A stretch of DNA of 64,000 nucleotides, taken from NCBI RefSeq assembly GCF_927798095.1, contig NZ_CAKMMF010000014.1:62001-126000 (forward strand). Direction: 5' to 3'. This DNA is from Paenibacillus plantiphilus (GTDB lineage Bacteria > Bacillota > Bacilli > Paenibacillales > Paenibacillaceae). The notes below the pieces were generated by a model that was given only the letters and a program-made list of their open reading frames with translations, was not told the DNA's origin and did not search any database. Position 1 is the stretch's first letter, and each line of letters opens with the position of its first letter. Shown here one piece after another: positions 40,129-48,720 of the stretch. A program made the position numbers and the translations under genes.

Positions 40129-40461
40129 ATGAGCACCAATAATTACATTCCCAGGGAGCCTCTCGTCATCGATTGCAATATTGAGAAAACATTGCATGTC
40201 ATTGGCGGCAAATGGGCGTTCCTTGTGCTGCGCGAGCTGTTCGGCGGAACTAGAAGATTCGGCGAGCTGCAGCGATTAATTCCCGCCGTCAGTCCGCGTG
40301 CGCTTACGAGCACACTGAGACATTTAGAAGAGCAAGGAGTGCTCGAACGCCATGTCTTCCCTACCGTACCTGTAACGGTACAATATTCATTGACGCCCAA
40401 GGGCGAGGACTTGCACCAAATGATCAAGGAAATGAAGCTGTGGGCAGCCAAATGGACCTAG
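40129..40461 (+). CDS. HxlR-family transcriptional regulator
   Basis: Small winged-helix regulator of 110 aa. CNIEKTLHVIGGKWAFLVL is the conserved HxlR beginning with its single Cys (about residue 16), followed by REELFGGTRRFGELQRLIPA-like helices, VSPRALTSTLRHLEEQGVLE and the wing PTVPVTVQYSLTPKGEDL. Relatives such as YodB and HypR sense quinones, diamide or aldehydes through that N-terminal Cys. GAGGAG lies 9 nt before the ATG. It is divergent from the aldo/keto reductase, so it likely regulates that gene; whether as activator or repressor is not evident. Confidence 0.9.
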   Translation: MSTNNYIPREPLVIDCNIEKTLHVIGGKWAFLVLRELFGGTRRFGELQRLIPAVSPRALTSTLRHLEEQGVLERHVFPTVPVTVQYSLTPKGEDLHQMIKEMKLWAAKWT

Positions 40462-40494
40462 CTTCCAACACGTATAAAGCTGAATGAACCCACT

Positions 40495-41109
40495 CTACCT
40501 GCTCACGCCGCCATAATGGCGGAATAGTCGTATACAGACAGCAACCCAACAGCCGCTTACCCAGAAGCCGCCGATAATATCGGAAGGATAATGAACGCCC
40601 AAATATATTCGACTCAGACCAATGCATAGAATCATCCCCGCACTAAACGCGATCAGCGTGATTCTCGCTCCCTTCGAGCTCAGATGACGCCACAGCAAGT
40701 AGGTCAACAGGAAGTAGAGGGTGAAGGCTGCCATAGAATGTCCGCTCGGAAAGCTATAGCCTTGCTCTTCTACGATACGGTGAATATCCGGGCGGGCACG
40801 CTGATACAGCCCCTTGAGCACTGAATTGAGCAGCGCGGAGCCGGCAATTCCACCCAGCAGCAGAATCAGCTCCTTCCGATGCTTGAACACAACGGCCAGC
40901 AGCACTGCCGCAACGATCACAAGCGGAATAACAACGGCTGCCGAACCGATAACCGAGAAGAGCTTGGCAATATTCGTCAGCACGTCATTCTCCCAGCCCT
41001 GAACGATATGTATGATCGCCTCATCGAATCGCCCAAGCTGTTGGCGCGAAATCAGTATCGCCAGTCCCTGGAAGCCACTTAACGCCAATAAAATCCATAC
41101 AAACCACAT
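40495..41109 (-). CDS. PAP2-family phosphatase
   Basis: Membrane phosphatase of 204 aa with about six helices, of the type that dephosphorylates undecaprenyl pyrophosphate or phosphatidylglycerol phosphate at the outer face. All three PAP2 motifs are present: KGLYQRARP (about residue 100), SFPSGHSMAAF (about 122) and SRIYLGVHYPSDIIGG (about 170), giving the catalytic His pair and Asp. GGGGGAA lies 7 nt before the ATG at 41109; an ATG two codons earlier is too close. It is convergent with hxlR. Bacitracin resistance is a possible effect (BcrC-like), not shown. Confidence 0.9.
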   Translation of the reverse strand: MWFVWILLALSGFQGLAILISRQQLGRFDEAIIHIVQGWENDVLTNIAKLFSVIGSAAVVIPLVIVAAVLLAVVFKHRKELILLLGGIAGSALLNSVLKGLYQRARPDIHRIVEEQGYSFPSGHSMAAFTLYFLLTYLLWRHLSSKGARITLIAFSAGMILCIGLSRIYLGVHYPSDIIGGFWVSGCWVAVCIRLFRHYGGVSR

Positions 41110-41268
41110 TCCCATTTCCCCCCATGATGTCTGCAACTTTTCTTATTATAAACAAAAAGACGAGTATGATCGAAATTTCGGAACTAACATTTTTCATACC
41201 GCAACATCCACGCGGGTGCGCCGCTACATTTGGAAACTGCGAATCGCGAGCTCCACCCCACAAATAAA

Positions 41269-41300
41269 CCCTGATAGCAACTCAAGGCTGCACATCAGGG
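41269..41300 (-). terminator. Hairpin after small membrane protein gene
   Basis: CCCTGAT / ATCAGGG stem with an 18-nt loop and a TTTATTTG tail on the minus strand, 34 nt past the stop at 41334. The space 41110-41333 otherwise shows nothing gene-like. Confidence 0.5.
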
Positions 41301-41333
41301 CCACGGAGAGAAAATTGCCTTTTTCAAAAAATA

Positions 41334-41570
41334 CTAGTCTATAAAAAGTTTTACTATATAACCGGCTAACGCACCGATCAAGTAGAAGGATATGACCTCC
41401 AACTTTCTACTGCTCGTTCGCCTACTCTCCATCTCACCCAAGAGAATAGCTGCAACGAGCAACAGAATCTTGACTGCCAGGTGGACGTAGGGGACTGTCA
41501 ACCCCATTATGACAGCGAGAACAAGATAAAATATGCGAATACGAACCCCTCCTTTTGCCATTAGACCCAT
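41334..41570 (-). CDS. Small two-helix membrane protein
   Basis: Unrecognised protein of at most 78 aa with two membrane helices (IFYLVLAVIMGLTVPYVHLA continuing into VKILLLVAAILLG, and ISFYLIGALAGYIVKLFI) joined by a basic loop (ESRRTSSRKLE). The start is unclear. ATG codons at 41570 and 41561 have no ribosome site, whereas AAAGGAGGGG begins inside the frame at about 41556 and is 7 nt before an ATT codon. A TGTATAAT box at about 41577 would place the transcript start near 41570, which also favours the internal start. No neighbour suggests a function. Confidence 0.55.
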   Translation of the reverse strand: MGLMAKGGVRIRIFYLVLAVIMGLTVPYVHLAVKILLLVAAILLGEMESRRTSSRKLEVISFYLIGALAGYIVKLFID

Positions 41571-41758
41571 TTATTATACAGGATTTGGCGTCATTAGGAA
41601 TACTATCTGTTCTCATCCCCATTAGTCAGATTGCCTCACACTTTCCAGACGAGTTCCCGAAAAAATACAGCCACCTACTTTAGGTCGATGCATCCTCATT
41701 ATAGTTTTCCGTCTAAGCCAGTGGACTTTCATAAGAACGCTCCTCGCGATAATCATGA

Positions 41759-41787
41759 TTGAAACCGATTCCAATATATGTTATAGT
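41759..41787 (+). promoter_or_regulatory. Sigma-A promoter of neopullulanase gene
   Basis: TTGAAA (41759-41764), 17 nt, TATAGT (41782-41787), about 100 bp upstream of the GH13 start. It implies an untranslated leader of roughly 95 nt that contains the terminator described next. Confidence 0.7.
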
Positions 41788-41814
41788 GAAGGAAATTTAA
41801 AGGCAATGAAGCTT

Positions 41815-41857
41815 AGGGTTCAACCTCGTACTTATTTGGGGGTCTGGACCCTTTTTT
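41815..41857 (+). terminator. Leader terminator/attenuator before neopullulanase gene
   Basis: AGGGTTC pairs with GGACCCT (one G-U pair), with an inner ACC/GGT helix, followed by six T residues (41852-41857). It sits between the promoter and the ribosome site, so most transcripts would stop unless an antitermination event occurs. No upstream plus-strand gene needs it. Confidence 0.6.
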
Positions 41858-41890
41858 GTCGTATGCCTTACAAGAGGAGCATGATATAGC

Positions 41891-43645
41891 GTGCATTTGG
41901 AAGCCATTTACCACCGCGTAACACAGAACTGGGCCTATGCTTATGATAAGCGCACTCTCCACATTCGGATTCGTACGAAGAAGTCGGATGTGGCCCGCAT
42001 CGATCTTAACTGTGCGGATAAATACAAGAAGGAAAAGACGACAGTTGTCGTTCCTATGGAGAGATGGGCGTCCGACGACCTGTTCGATTACTGGGAGGCA
42101 GCAGTTCAGCCGCCTTACCGCAGATTGGTTTATTATTTCATCCTTCAATCGGAAGGCCAAACCGTATACTTCATGGAGAAAGGCTTCTTCCGCGAATCCT
42201 TGCCAGAGAATATGGATGACGGCCTGTTCGACTTCCCGTTCCTTAACCCGGCAGACGTCATCGCACCTCCGGAATGGGTAAAGGATGCTGTTTTCTATCA
42301 AATATTCCCGGAACGCTTCGCTAATAGCGATGCTTCGCTCAACCCTCCAAACGTCGAGCCTTGGGGCGGCGTGCCTACACGCGACAATTACTTCGGCGGC
42401 GACCTGCAGGGTGTCATTGACCATCTCGATCATTTGAACGCGCTTGGCGTTAACGCGATTTATTTCAACCCGATCTTCGAAGCAACAACGAATCATAAAT
42501 ATGATACACGTGATTACTTGAAGATCGATTCGCAATTCGGAACGAACGAAACGTTCAAGAAGCTCGTAGCCGCCTGTCACGAGAGAGGCATTCGCGTCAT
42601 GCTTGATGCGGTATTCAACCATTGCGGCCACACATTCCCGCCATTTGTTGACGCGAAAGAGAAAGGACAAGCATCGAAATACGCGGATTGGTTCCATGTA
42701 CGTGAATGGCCGCTGACAGTTGTAGATGGCATCCCAACCTATGACACCTTCTCATTCGAACCGATCATGCCTAAACTAAACACAGAGAATCCAGAGGTCA
42801 AGGAATATTTGTTCAACATCGCTCGTTTCTGGATTGAAGAGGCTGGTATCGACGGCTGGAGACTTGATGTAGCCAACGAGGTTGATCACAAGTTTTGGAG
42901 AGAATTCCGCGACATCGTTAAAGGGATCAATCCGGACACCTTCATTCTCGGGGAAATTTTCCACGATTCCATCCCTTGGCTGCAAGGCGACCAATTCGAT
43001 GCGGTCATGAACTATCCGTTCACGAATGCCGTATTGGAATTTTTCGCTCACAGACGGAGTACGGCTGCTGAATTCACTTCCAGCATCAACACGCAATTAG
43101 CGGGATATCCAAGACAGATCAACGAAACAGCCTTCAATCTGCTGGGCAGTCATGATACCATTCGCTTGTTGACGCTATGCGGCGGCAATGTGAAATTGAT
43201 GAAGCTGGCAAGCCTGTTCCAGCTCACCTTCTTCGGGTCGCCTTGTATATATTACGGCGACGAAATCGGCATCGATGGCGAGATGGACCCATTAAACCGC
43301 AAATGTATGGAATGGGATCCAGCCAAGCAGGATCAAGATCTGTTCGCATTCTTCAAACGCATCATTGCGCTGCGCAAGCAATACACCGCGCTGCGCACTG
43401 GAAATCTCAAATTCCAGCAAGACGGAAACAGCGAACAAACACTGGTCTACGAGCGTTGGAATGAGCAGGATCATTTCCTTATTCTCATTAACAATTCAGA
43501 TGCCAGCGTAAGCAGCACAGCCACCTCATCCGCAGACAGCTGGACGGATGTCGAATCAGGCAATACCGTTACTGCCAAGCAAGGACAAGTGACCGTGGAG
43601 CTTCCAGCCTTCGGCTACTCCATCCTGCATGCATCACGCGGATAA
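41891..43645 (+). CDS. GH13 neopullulanase/cyclomaltodextrinase-type enzyme
   Basis: Cytoplasmic alpha-glucan hydrolase of 584 aa that probably cleaves cyclodextrins, maltodextrins or pullulan taken up from outside. Residues 1-125 are a CBM34-type N-terminal domain ([20 protein letters not shown]). The barrel starts at [17 protein letters not shown]. Catalytic residues by GH13 rules are Asp326 (GWRLDVANE), Glu355 (LGEIFHD) and Asp422 (LGSHDTIRL). The end is the usual beta-sandwich. There is no signal peptide. The start GTG at 41891 has GAGGAG about 11 nt upstream; CAT follows it, giving MHLEAIYH. A paralogue lies at 51042. The leader contains an attenuator-like terminator. Confidence 0.93.
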   Translation: MHLEAIYHRVTQNWAYAYDKRTLHIRIRTKKSDVARIDLNCADKYKKEKTTVVVPMERWASDDLFDYWEAAVQPPYRRLVYYFILQSEGQTVYFMEKGFFRESLPENMDDGLFDFPFLNPADVIAPPEWVKDAVFYQIFPERFANSDASLNPPNVEPWGGVPTRDNYFGGDLQGVIDHLDHLNALGVNAIYFNPIFEATTNHKYDTRDYLKIDSQFGTNETFKKLVAACHERGIRVMLDAVFNHCGHTFPPFVDAKEKGQASKYADWFHVREWPLTVVDGIPTYDTFSFEPIMPKLNTENPEVKEYLFNIARFWIEEAGIDGWRLDVANEVDHKFWREFRDIVKGINPDTFILGEIFHDSIPWLQGDQFDAVMNYPFTNAVLEFFAHRRSTAAEFTSSINTQLAGYPRQINETAFNLLGSHDTIRLLTLCGGNVKLMKLASLFQLTFFGSPCIYYGDEIGIDGEMDPLNRKCMEWDPAKQDQDLFAFFKRIIALRKQYTALRTGNLKFQQDGNSEQTLVYERWNEQDHFLILINNSDASVSSTATSSADSWTDVESGNTVTAKQGQVTVELPAFGYSILHASRG

Positions 43646-43698
43646 TTTCTGACTATAGTACTGCAACGCGCTCGGAATACACGCGCGCTGCTATAACT

Positions 43699-43742
43699 AA
43701 AGAGGCAGTCCTCTTCGTCACTTCGAAGGGAACTGCCTCTTT
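43699..43742. terminator. Bidirectional terminator between GH13 genes
   Basis: Stem AAAGAGGCAGT / ACTGCCTCTTT with T-rich tails, between the convergent GH13 genes, 54 nt after the first stop. Confidence 0.85.
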
Positions 43743-43744
43743 TG

Positions 43745-43789
43745 CTCGTATCGCTCGTATTCCTCGTATTCCTCGTATTCCTCGCATTG
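43745..43789. repeat. 9-bp tandem repeat next to terminator
   Basis: Five copies of CTCGTATTC (three exact, outer two with one or two changes) directly after the terminator. Non-coding; likely variable in length between strains. Confidence 0.85.
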
Positions 43790-43804
43790 GCCGATGCAGG
43801 CCTG

Positions 43805-45745
43805 CTATCGATGAGTGGTCAGAATCAACGCTTGATTCGGCGCCAAGCTCACACGCTCCAGCCGTTCCCCGATGCCAGGCGAGCCGAAAGCACTGTCAAT
43901 AGCTACGTAGTATGGTTCCGACGACTGAATCCATGCCGCAGTGTCCAGAATGACCGATTGCTCGGAACTTAGATTAAAGCATCCCACCAACGCCTCATCC
44001 CCTTTGCGATAGCCGTAGATAAGAACATTCTCCGGCGATTCCGCAACGAAGAAATTGTCCGGCTTCAGCAGCTCCAGCCATCTTTGCTTGCATGCATGAA
44101 GCGCTGCAAGGAGCGGAATCATCGGCTCAGCATTCTTCCAATTCATCGTCATTTCATTGAAGAATGCGCGCGGAACTTCAGCGCCATTCGTATTATCTCC
44201 CAGCCCGCAGTTCATCGGCTGCTCCTCATTGAGCTCGAAGCCTGTAGCGATGAAAGGTATCGCATTGGGCAGGAAGCCATTGAACACCCCGATCATACGC
44301 GCCAGCCCAACACCGCCCCGGCTCGTAATTCTCGGTGTATCTGCTGTTTCCGCACAGGCGAAAATATGAATTTCCAGCTCCGGCAGATCACGAATATAGG
44401 ACAGCAGATTCTCCTTCGTAATCTCTGTCATAACGTTCCAGCCGCTTCCGAGCATAATATTATAGCCGGATTTCGCCGCCTTCCTATGATTGCGGTTGAA
44501 CAAATCCTCGCTGATCAATAGTGCGCCCGGGCGCTTGGCCTTGATCGTCCCGAATATTTCTTCCAGCAGCGGTATCGGCAGAACATGGCCAATATCAATA
44601 CGGAACCCGTCGATGCCGTACGTATCCAGATTGAAATGAATGGCATTAATCAAGTAATCCCATAGCTCCCGATTCGGCCTCTCCGCAGGATAATAATTGC
44701 ATTTGATCGTATCGAACAGCACATAAGGCGCTTGATCCGGCTTGATCAACGATTTCGTGTGCGGGGCAAAATCATGGTACAAGCGCAGGAAGGTAATGTC
44801 GGTCCATATCGGTTGCGTATCATTCACCCAGTCTGAATGAGCAGGCGATGTCGTGATTCCCATCTCATTCTCGACCAGCGTCAAAATTTCTTCGCCCGTC
44901 TCCTTTGCACGCTCCTGAAGACGAGACCAGAGCTGAGGATTCAGCACGTTCGGCGGCTGCGAGAATTGCTCCAGGAATGGTGCTGTCTCCTTGCTCCGAT
45001 ACACGGTCTCCACCTTGTCCGGCGTACACTCTTCGAATGGAGCCAGCTCTGGAATATGGGGCAGCCGAAAGCTGTCGAATGCATCCTTGCGCATCCAATA
45101 TACCCAATCGGGATGCTCCAGAATAACCTCGCTGTTCCTTGCTGTAACACGAGGAATAAAGTCGACCGTAACACGTATATCGAGCAGATGACAAGCCTCC
45201 ACAAGCGCGGCAAACTCATCATGAATCGTCAGCTGCTCCATTCCCTCCAGAAGCTCGTCATGCAGATTGGGATCAAGCTCGAACAACGATTGTACCGCAT
45301 AGGGCGAGCCGATATCGCCCTTCAAATGCATTTGGCTATAACGGGTAACGGGGAGCACATAAAGAATGTTGACCCCCATTTCCTTGAGAAGAGGCAGAAG
45401 CAGCATCATCCTCAGAAAGGTCCCCGATTCGATCTCCCCGTCATGATCATAATCCCACGCAGTAGAATAACGAAGCAGCGAAGAATAGATGATGCTCTCA
45501 TCCAGATTAGCGGCTTCACCTTTTGAATAAGCGGCTGAGGCTCCCTCAATATACTTCAGATGCCGGGCGAAGAAATCGAAAGCAGCAACTTTAATTTCCC
45601 CTTCCCGCTCCTCCAATATTTCACGATAGCCGCAAACGTTCCAGATTGCGGGAATCCAAAAGATGTCCTTCCGTACATCGCTGTTCGAAGAAAGGAAATC
45701 AACAATTCTCTTTAATGGCGTCAATTCCGATACCGTCGTCATCAT
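43805..45745 (-). CDS. Divergent GH13 alpha-amylase-family protein
   Basis: Cytoplasmic GH13 protein of 646 aa. The barrel has VNILYVLPVTRY, a region-I-like VTVDFIPRVTARN, the nucleophile strand YGIDGFRIDIGHVLP (Asp), and the acid strand GALLISEDLF (Glu). The position where other members read SHDT/NHD is ETADTPRI, so the usual His is replaced while the Asp remains. This suggests altered specificity, perhaps transferase or phosphorylase-like. Residues 60-140 form an unusual helical N-terminal part (FFARHLKYIEGASAAYSK). GAGGAG precedes the ATG at 45745. It lies downstream of MATE on the same strand, 245 nt away. The substrate is probably a maltodextrin-like glucan. Confidence 0.8.
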   Translation of the reverse strand: MMTTVSELTPLKRIVDFLSSNSDVRKDIFWIPAIWNVCGYREILEEREGEIKVAAFDFFARHLKYIEGASAAYSKGEAANLDESIIYSSLLRYSTAWDYDHDGEIESGTFLRMMLLLPLLKEMGVNILYVLPVTRYSQMHLKGDIGSPYAVQSLFELDPNLHDELLEGMEQLTIHDEFAALVEACHLLDIRVTVDFIPRVTARNSEVILEHPDWVYWMRKDAFDSFRLPHIPELAPFEECTPDKVETVYRSKETAPFLEQFSQPPNVLNPQLWSRLQERAKETGEEILTLVENEMGITTSPAHSDWVNDTQPIWTDITFLRLYHDFAPHTKSLIKPDQAPYVLFDTIKCNYYPAERPNRELWDYLINAIHFNLDTYGIDGFRIDIGHVLPIPLLEEIFGTIKAKRPGALLISEDLFNRNHRKAAKSGYNIMLGSGWNVMTEITKENLLSYIRDLPELEIHIFACAETADTPRITSRGGVGLARMIGVFNGFLPNAIPFIATGFELNEEQPMNCGLGDNTNGAEVPRAFFNEMTMNWKNAEPMIPLLAALHACKQRWLELLKPDNFFVAESPENVLIYGYRKGDEALVGCFNLSSEQSVILDTAAWIQSSEPYYVAIDSAFGSPGIGERLERVSLAPNQALILTTHR

Positions 45746-45940
45746 TACCCTCTCCTCATCGTTGTCTATTGGGTTGTTCTCTCTATTTAGTATGGTGATG
45801 CTCCTATTCCTCATTTTCTTTTTATATAATTTGACGATTGAAATGAACCGACATGCCGTATTTATGAATCGCCAAAAAGAGGACGAATCTGTCCCCGCTA
45901 TTCCAGCATCGTGAAGAGAAAGCAGAAGGAATACGAATGC

Positions 45941-45956
45941 ACAATGCGAGCATTGT
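45941..45956. promoter_or_regulatory. Possible operator upstream of divergent GH13 gene
   Basis: Perfect palindrome ACAATGC-GA-GCATTGT, 196 bp upstream of the GH13 start at 45745. Size and symmetry resemble LacI-type operators, but no such regulator is in the window. Confidence 0.35.
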
Positions 45957-45989
45957 TGACCGAATCCCCTCTGTCTTGAATATTGACGA

Positions 45990-47357
45990 TTAAGCTGATA
46001 TATTATCCACCAAATTTCTCATCCATTTGCGTGAATTGATTCGCACTAATCCGAATACGAAGCGTACGACCTCCTCCAAGGACAGGAAGAAGTATACCCA
46101 GAATACAGGCTGCTTCCAGACGAAGGACAGCAGCAGGCCAAGCGGCACACCGATCAGCCATGTCGTAGACGACTCCAGCTTGAAGATGAATTTGCTGTCG
46201 CCGCCGCTCTGCAGAATGCCGCCCGCAATAATCATATTGGCGACCTTCACCCACATAATTGCGGCAAACACCCAAATGACATAGACGCTCAACTGGCTCG
46301 CTTCGTCCGAGATATTGAACGCCTTCACATAGAATGGAGACATAGCTGCAATAATGCCGCCCATGACCACTGAGATGACAATCCCGAATCGAATGAATCG
46401 TTTCGCATAATCAAGCGCCGAATCATTCTCACCGGCCCCCAGCTTATTGCCCACAATAACGGCAGCAGCTCCGGATAATCCAGACAGCAGTCCGATCGTT
46501 AATCCCTGCAGCGGGAATGTGATCGTCATTGCCGTCATTTCAACAGTCCCCATCCGGCTGTAAATGATCGCATAAACCGCCTCGCCCAGAACCCATACCA
46601 GCTCCGTGAGAATGATCGGGTAGGTCGTTTGGAAGAACTTCTTCACCAGCGGTCCCGAAACTCGGAACAGGTATTTGACTTCCACAGAACCAGGCAATCG
46701 GAACCAGTACACCGCGCCAATGATCAACAGACATTCTATAATTCGTGCGATGACGGTAGCATAGGCCGAGCCTTCAAGGCCCATCTCGGGAAATCCGAAA
46801 TTCCCGTAGATTAATAGATAGTTTAGAATGATATTCAGAACGACAACAGCCAAGCTCACATACATCGGAAATTTGACATGTCCGGTGCTGCGGAGAATAG
46901 CCGAATACATCATCGTAAGCATCGTCGGTACATAGCTGATCGCTACAACCTTCAAGAATATATGTCCGTTCTCTGTCACATTCGTATCTGTCGTAAACAG
47001 GCCGAGACAAAATTCCGGATAGAAGAATACGGCAATACTGAACGCTAAAGAGAGCACCGTGCCCGCCATCAATCCAAAGCCGAGCAGCTGTGAAATACTC
47101 TTCGTATCCTTGCTTCCCCAGAATTGCGCCGCGAAGATTGATACCCCTGTTGCCAGACCCGCCAATACAACAGCTATAATACTGTAAATCTTGCTCGCCA
47201 TTCCCACAGAGGCTATAGCGACATCACCAAGCTGTCCGACCATAAGCTGGTCCGTTAAATACAGTACAGCCATAATCAAGCTTTGCAGAGCGATAGGTAC
47301 AGCGATTCTATAGAGATTGATGTAGAAATCCTTTTTGTTGTCCATACCTCTGTTCAT
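45990..47357 (-). CDS. MATE-family efflux transporter
   Basis: Twelve-helix multidrug and toxic compound exporter of 455 aa, NorM/DinF branch, driven by sodium or protons. The first helix pair reads IAVPIALQSLIMAVLYLTDQLMVGQLG, a MATE hallmark. The repeat centre is TTYPIILTELVWVLGEAVYA (about residue 240), followed by ITFPLQGLTIGLLSGLSGAA. Length is typical. The ATG at 47357 is used; the ribosome site (GCGAGG) is weak. It begins 9 nt after the HAD phosphatase stop and so belongs to the operon that starts with the GH13 gene at 52787. Its link to glucan use is unclear; relief from a sugar-phosphate or aldehyde by-product is one guess. Confidence 0.88.
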   Translation of the reverse strand: MNRGMDNKKDFYINLYRIAVPIALQSLIMAVLYLTDQLMVGQLGDVAIASVGMASKIYSIIAVVLAGLATGVSIFAAQFWGSKDTKSISQLLGFGLMAGTVLSLAFSIAVFFYPEFCLGLFTTDTNVTENGHIFLKVVAISYVPTMLTMMYSAILRSTGHVKFPMYVSLAVVVLNIILNYLLIYGNFGFPEMGLEGSAYATVIARIIECLLIIGAVYWFRLPGSVEVKYLFRVSGPLVKKFFQTTYPIILTELVWVLGEAVYAIIYSRMGTVEMTAMTITFPLQGLTIGLLSGLSGAAAVIVGNKLGAGENDSALDYAKRFIRFGIVISVVMGGIIAAMSPFYVKAFNISDEASQLSVYVIWVFAAIMWVKVANMIIAGGILQSGGDSKFIFKLESSTTWLIGVPLGLLLSFVWKQPVFWVYFFLSLEEVVRFVFGLVRINSRKWMRNLVDNISA

Positions 47358-47366
47358 CCTCGCATC

Positions 47367-48038
47367 TTATATTTCTATCCCTTTATCTATAATTTCTTCA
47401 TAACTTGCGATGACCCGATCAGCATGCGACAGATCCTGCTTGCCGGAATTCGGATTATAATAGCCAACGCAAGTCATGCCGGCAGCCTTAGCCGCCGTAA
47501 CCCCATGATGCGAATCTTCAATAACCAGACAGTCAGAAGGAGCAACGCCCAGCAGCTCGGCTGCACGGAGAAAAATATCCGGTGATGGCTTGCCATGACG
47601 AACCTGCTCTCCACTAACAACGACTTGAAAGTCGGACTTCAGTCCGACTTTCGTCAATATCGTGTCAATCAATGCCAGTGAAGATGATGAAGCAAGTCCG
47701 ATAGCAATGCCAGCCTCCCGTAAACTGTGGATAAGCGATACAACTCCTTCAATAGGCGACAGACTGACTTCATCAGCAATGGACACAAGAATCTGCCCCT
47801 CGTGATTGGCCAGCAGTTCATCAACAGACAGCTCCAAACCATACTTACCCCTGAGCTGCTCCCACATCGTACGAAGCGGAATACCTACATAAGCGTGATG
47901 CTCCTCTTCATTCAACGAGAAGCCATGAGAAGCGAATGAACGCTTCTCAATCTCGAAATAGAGCGGCTCACTGTCAACCAGCACGCCATCCATATCGAAG
48001 ATGACTGCTCGGGGTTCGAAGCGTTCGACTCTAACCAT
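47367..48038 (-). CDS. HAD-family sugar phosphatase/phosphoglucomutase-like
   Basis: Cytoplasmic HAD enzyme of 223 aa, subfamily IA with an alpha-helical cap. Motif I is AVIFDMDGVLVDSEPLYFE (nucleophile Asp, acid Asp), motif II GLASSSS (about residue 115), and motifs III/IV GKPSPDIFLRAAELLGV plus CLVIEDSHHGVTAAKAAGM. The set is shared by beta-phosphoglucomutases and 2-deoxyglucose-6-phosphate phosphatases. Beta-phosphoglucomutase would fit a maltose pathway, but the phosphatase reading is equally good. GAGG lies 5 nt before the ATG. It overlaps the RibD-C gene by 8 nt. Confidence 0.88.
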   Translation of the reverse strand: MVRVERFEPRAVIFDMDGVLVDSEPLYFEIEKRSFASHGFSLNEEEHHAYVGIPLRTMWEQLRGKYGLELSVDELLANHEGQILVSIADEVSLSPIEGVVSLIHSLREAGIAIGLASSSSLALIDTILTKVGLKSDFQVVVSGEQVRHGKPSPDIFLRAAELLGVAPSDCLVIEDSHHGVTAAKAAGMTCVGYYNPNSGKQDLSHADRVIASYEEIIDKGIEI

Positions 48039-48720
48039 GCATTGCAGCCTCGCCGACTCTGCATCCGGACTTTACATAGCGCATCAAAGTATAGTTCTCC
48101 TTCGTCTGTACCTCCATGACCTTGAAGCGCTTGGTCAAATTAAGATCATGATAGCCTTCGCCATCAACCAGCGTAATATTAGAAGCGCCGCCGATAATGA
48201 TAGGAAGCTGCATCAGAATGATTTCGTCAACCAGATTATGATCGAAGACATGCCAGTTAAGCAGACCTCCGCCCTCAACCATCAAGCTTTTGAATCCTAG
48301 CTGCTCCTCCAAAATAATGAACAGCCGCTCGAAATCGACCATCTCCTTGCCGCAAATAATGACTTCCTTGCCCAGCTCCTGAATGGCGAGCGCCTTAATC
48401 GGGTCGAATCCCTCCTCAGTTGTCACGATAATCGTTCTGCCATCATCACGGAACACATTGCTATCCAGCGGAATATCCATCGATCGGGTTGGAATAATCC
48501 GCGCAGGATTGTTGTTCTCTTCATAACGATTCGTCAGAAAAGGATTGTCTGTAAGAATGGTGTTCTTGCCTACCATGATGCCATCCACTTGCCCGCGAAA
48601 TTTATGAATATATTCCGTATCCTTTTGATTGAATAGCTGGAACAGCTCCTTGCTGGAATATCCTGATCCGAACGTCAATTTACCATCTATCGAAATTTGG
48701 CTGAATATAGTTACTTTCAT
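48031..48720 (-). CDS. RibD C-terminal/dihydrofolate-reductase-like reductase
   Basis: NADPH-binding reductase of 229 aa matching the RibD_C fold, without the deaminase domain that full RibD has. Landmarks are VTIFSQISIDGKLTFG at the start, FRGQVDGIMVGKNTILTDNP, the Pro/Arg strand NPARIIPTRSMDIPLD, and LMVEGGGLLNWHVFDHNLVDEI (cofactor region, about residue 155). Stand-alone proteins of this kind reduce pyrimidine-like or unknown keto compounds. It overlaps the solute-binding-like gene by 4 nt (ATGA) and the HAD gene by 8 nt. Its place in a glucan operon is unexplained. Confidence 0.87.
   Translation of the reverse strand: MKVTIFSQISIDGKLTFGSGYSSKELFQLFNQKDTEYIHKFRGQVDGIMVGKNTILTDNPFLTNRYEENNNPARIIPTRSMDIPLDSNVFRDDGRTIIVTTEEGFDPIKALAIQELGKEVIICGKEMVDFERLFIILEEQLGFKSLMVEGGGLLNWHVFDHNLVDEIILMQLPIIIGGASNITLVDGEGYHDLNLTKRFKVMEVQTKENYTLMRYVKSGCRVGEAAMHG

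Noticed and set aside
41813-42697. Long minus-strand open frame of 294 codons opposite the GH13 gene
   Set aside because: It mirrors the GH13 coding strand and shows no family features; the same shadow occurs opposite the paralogue at 51630-52553.
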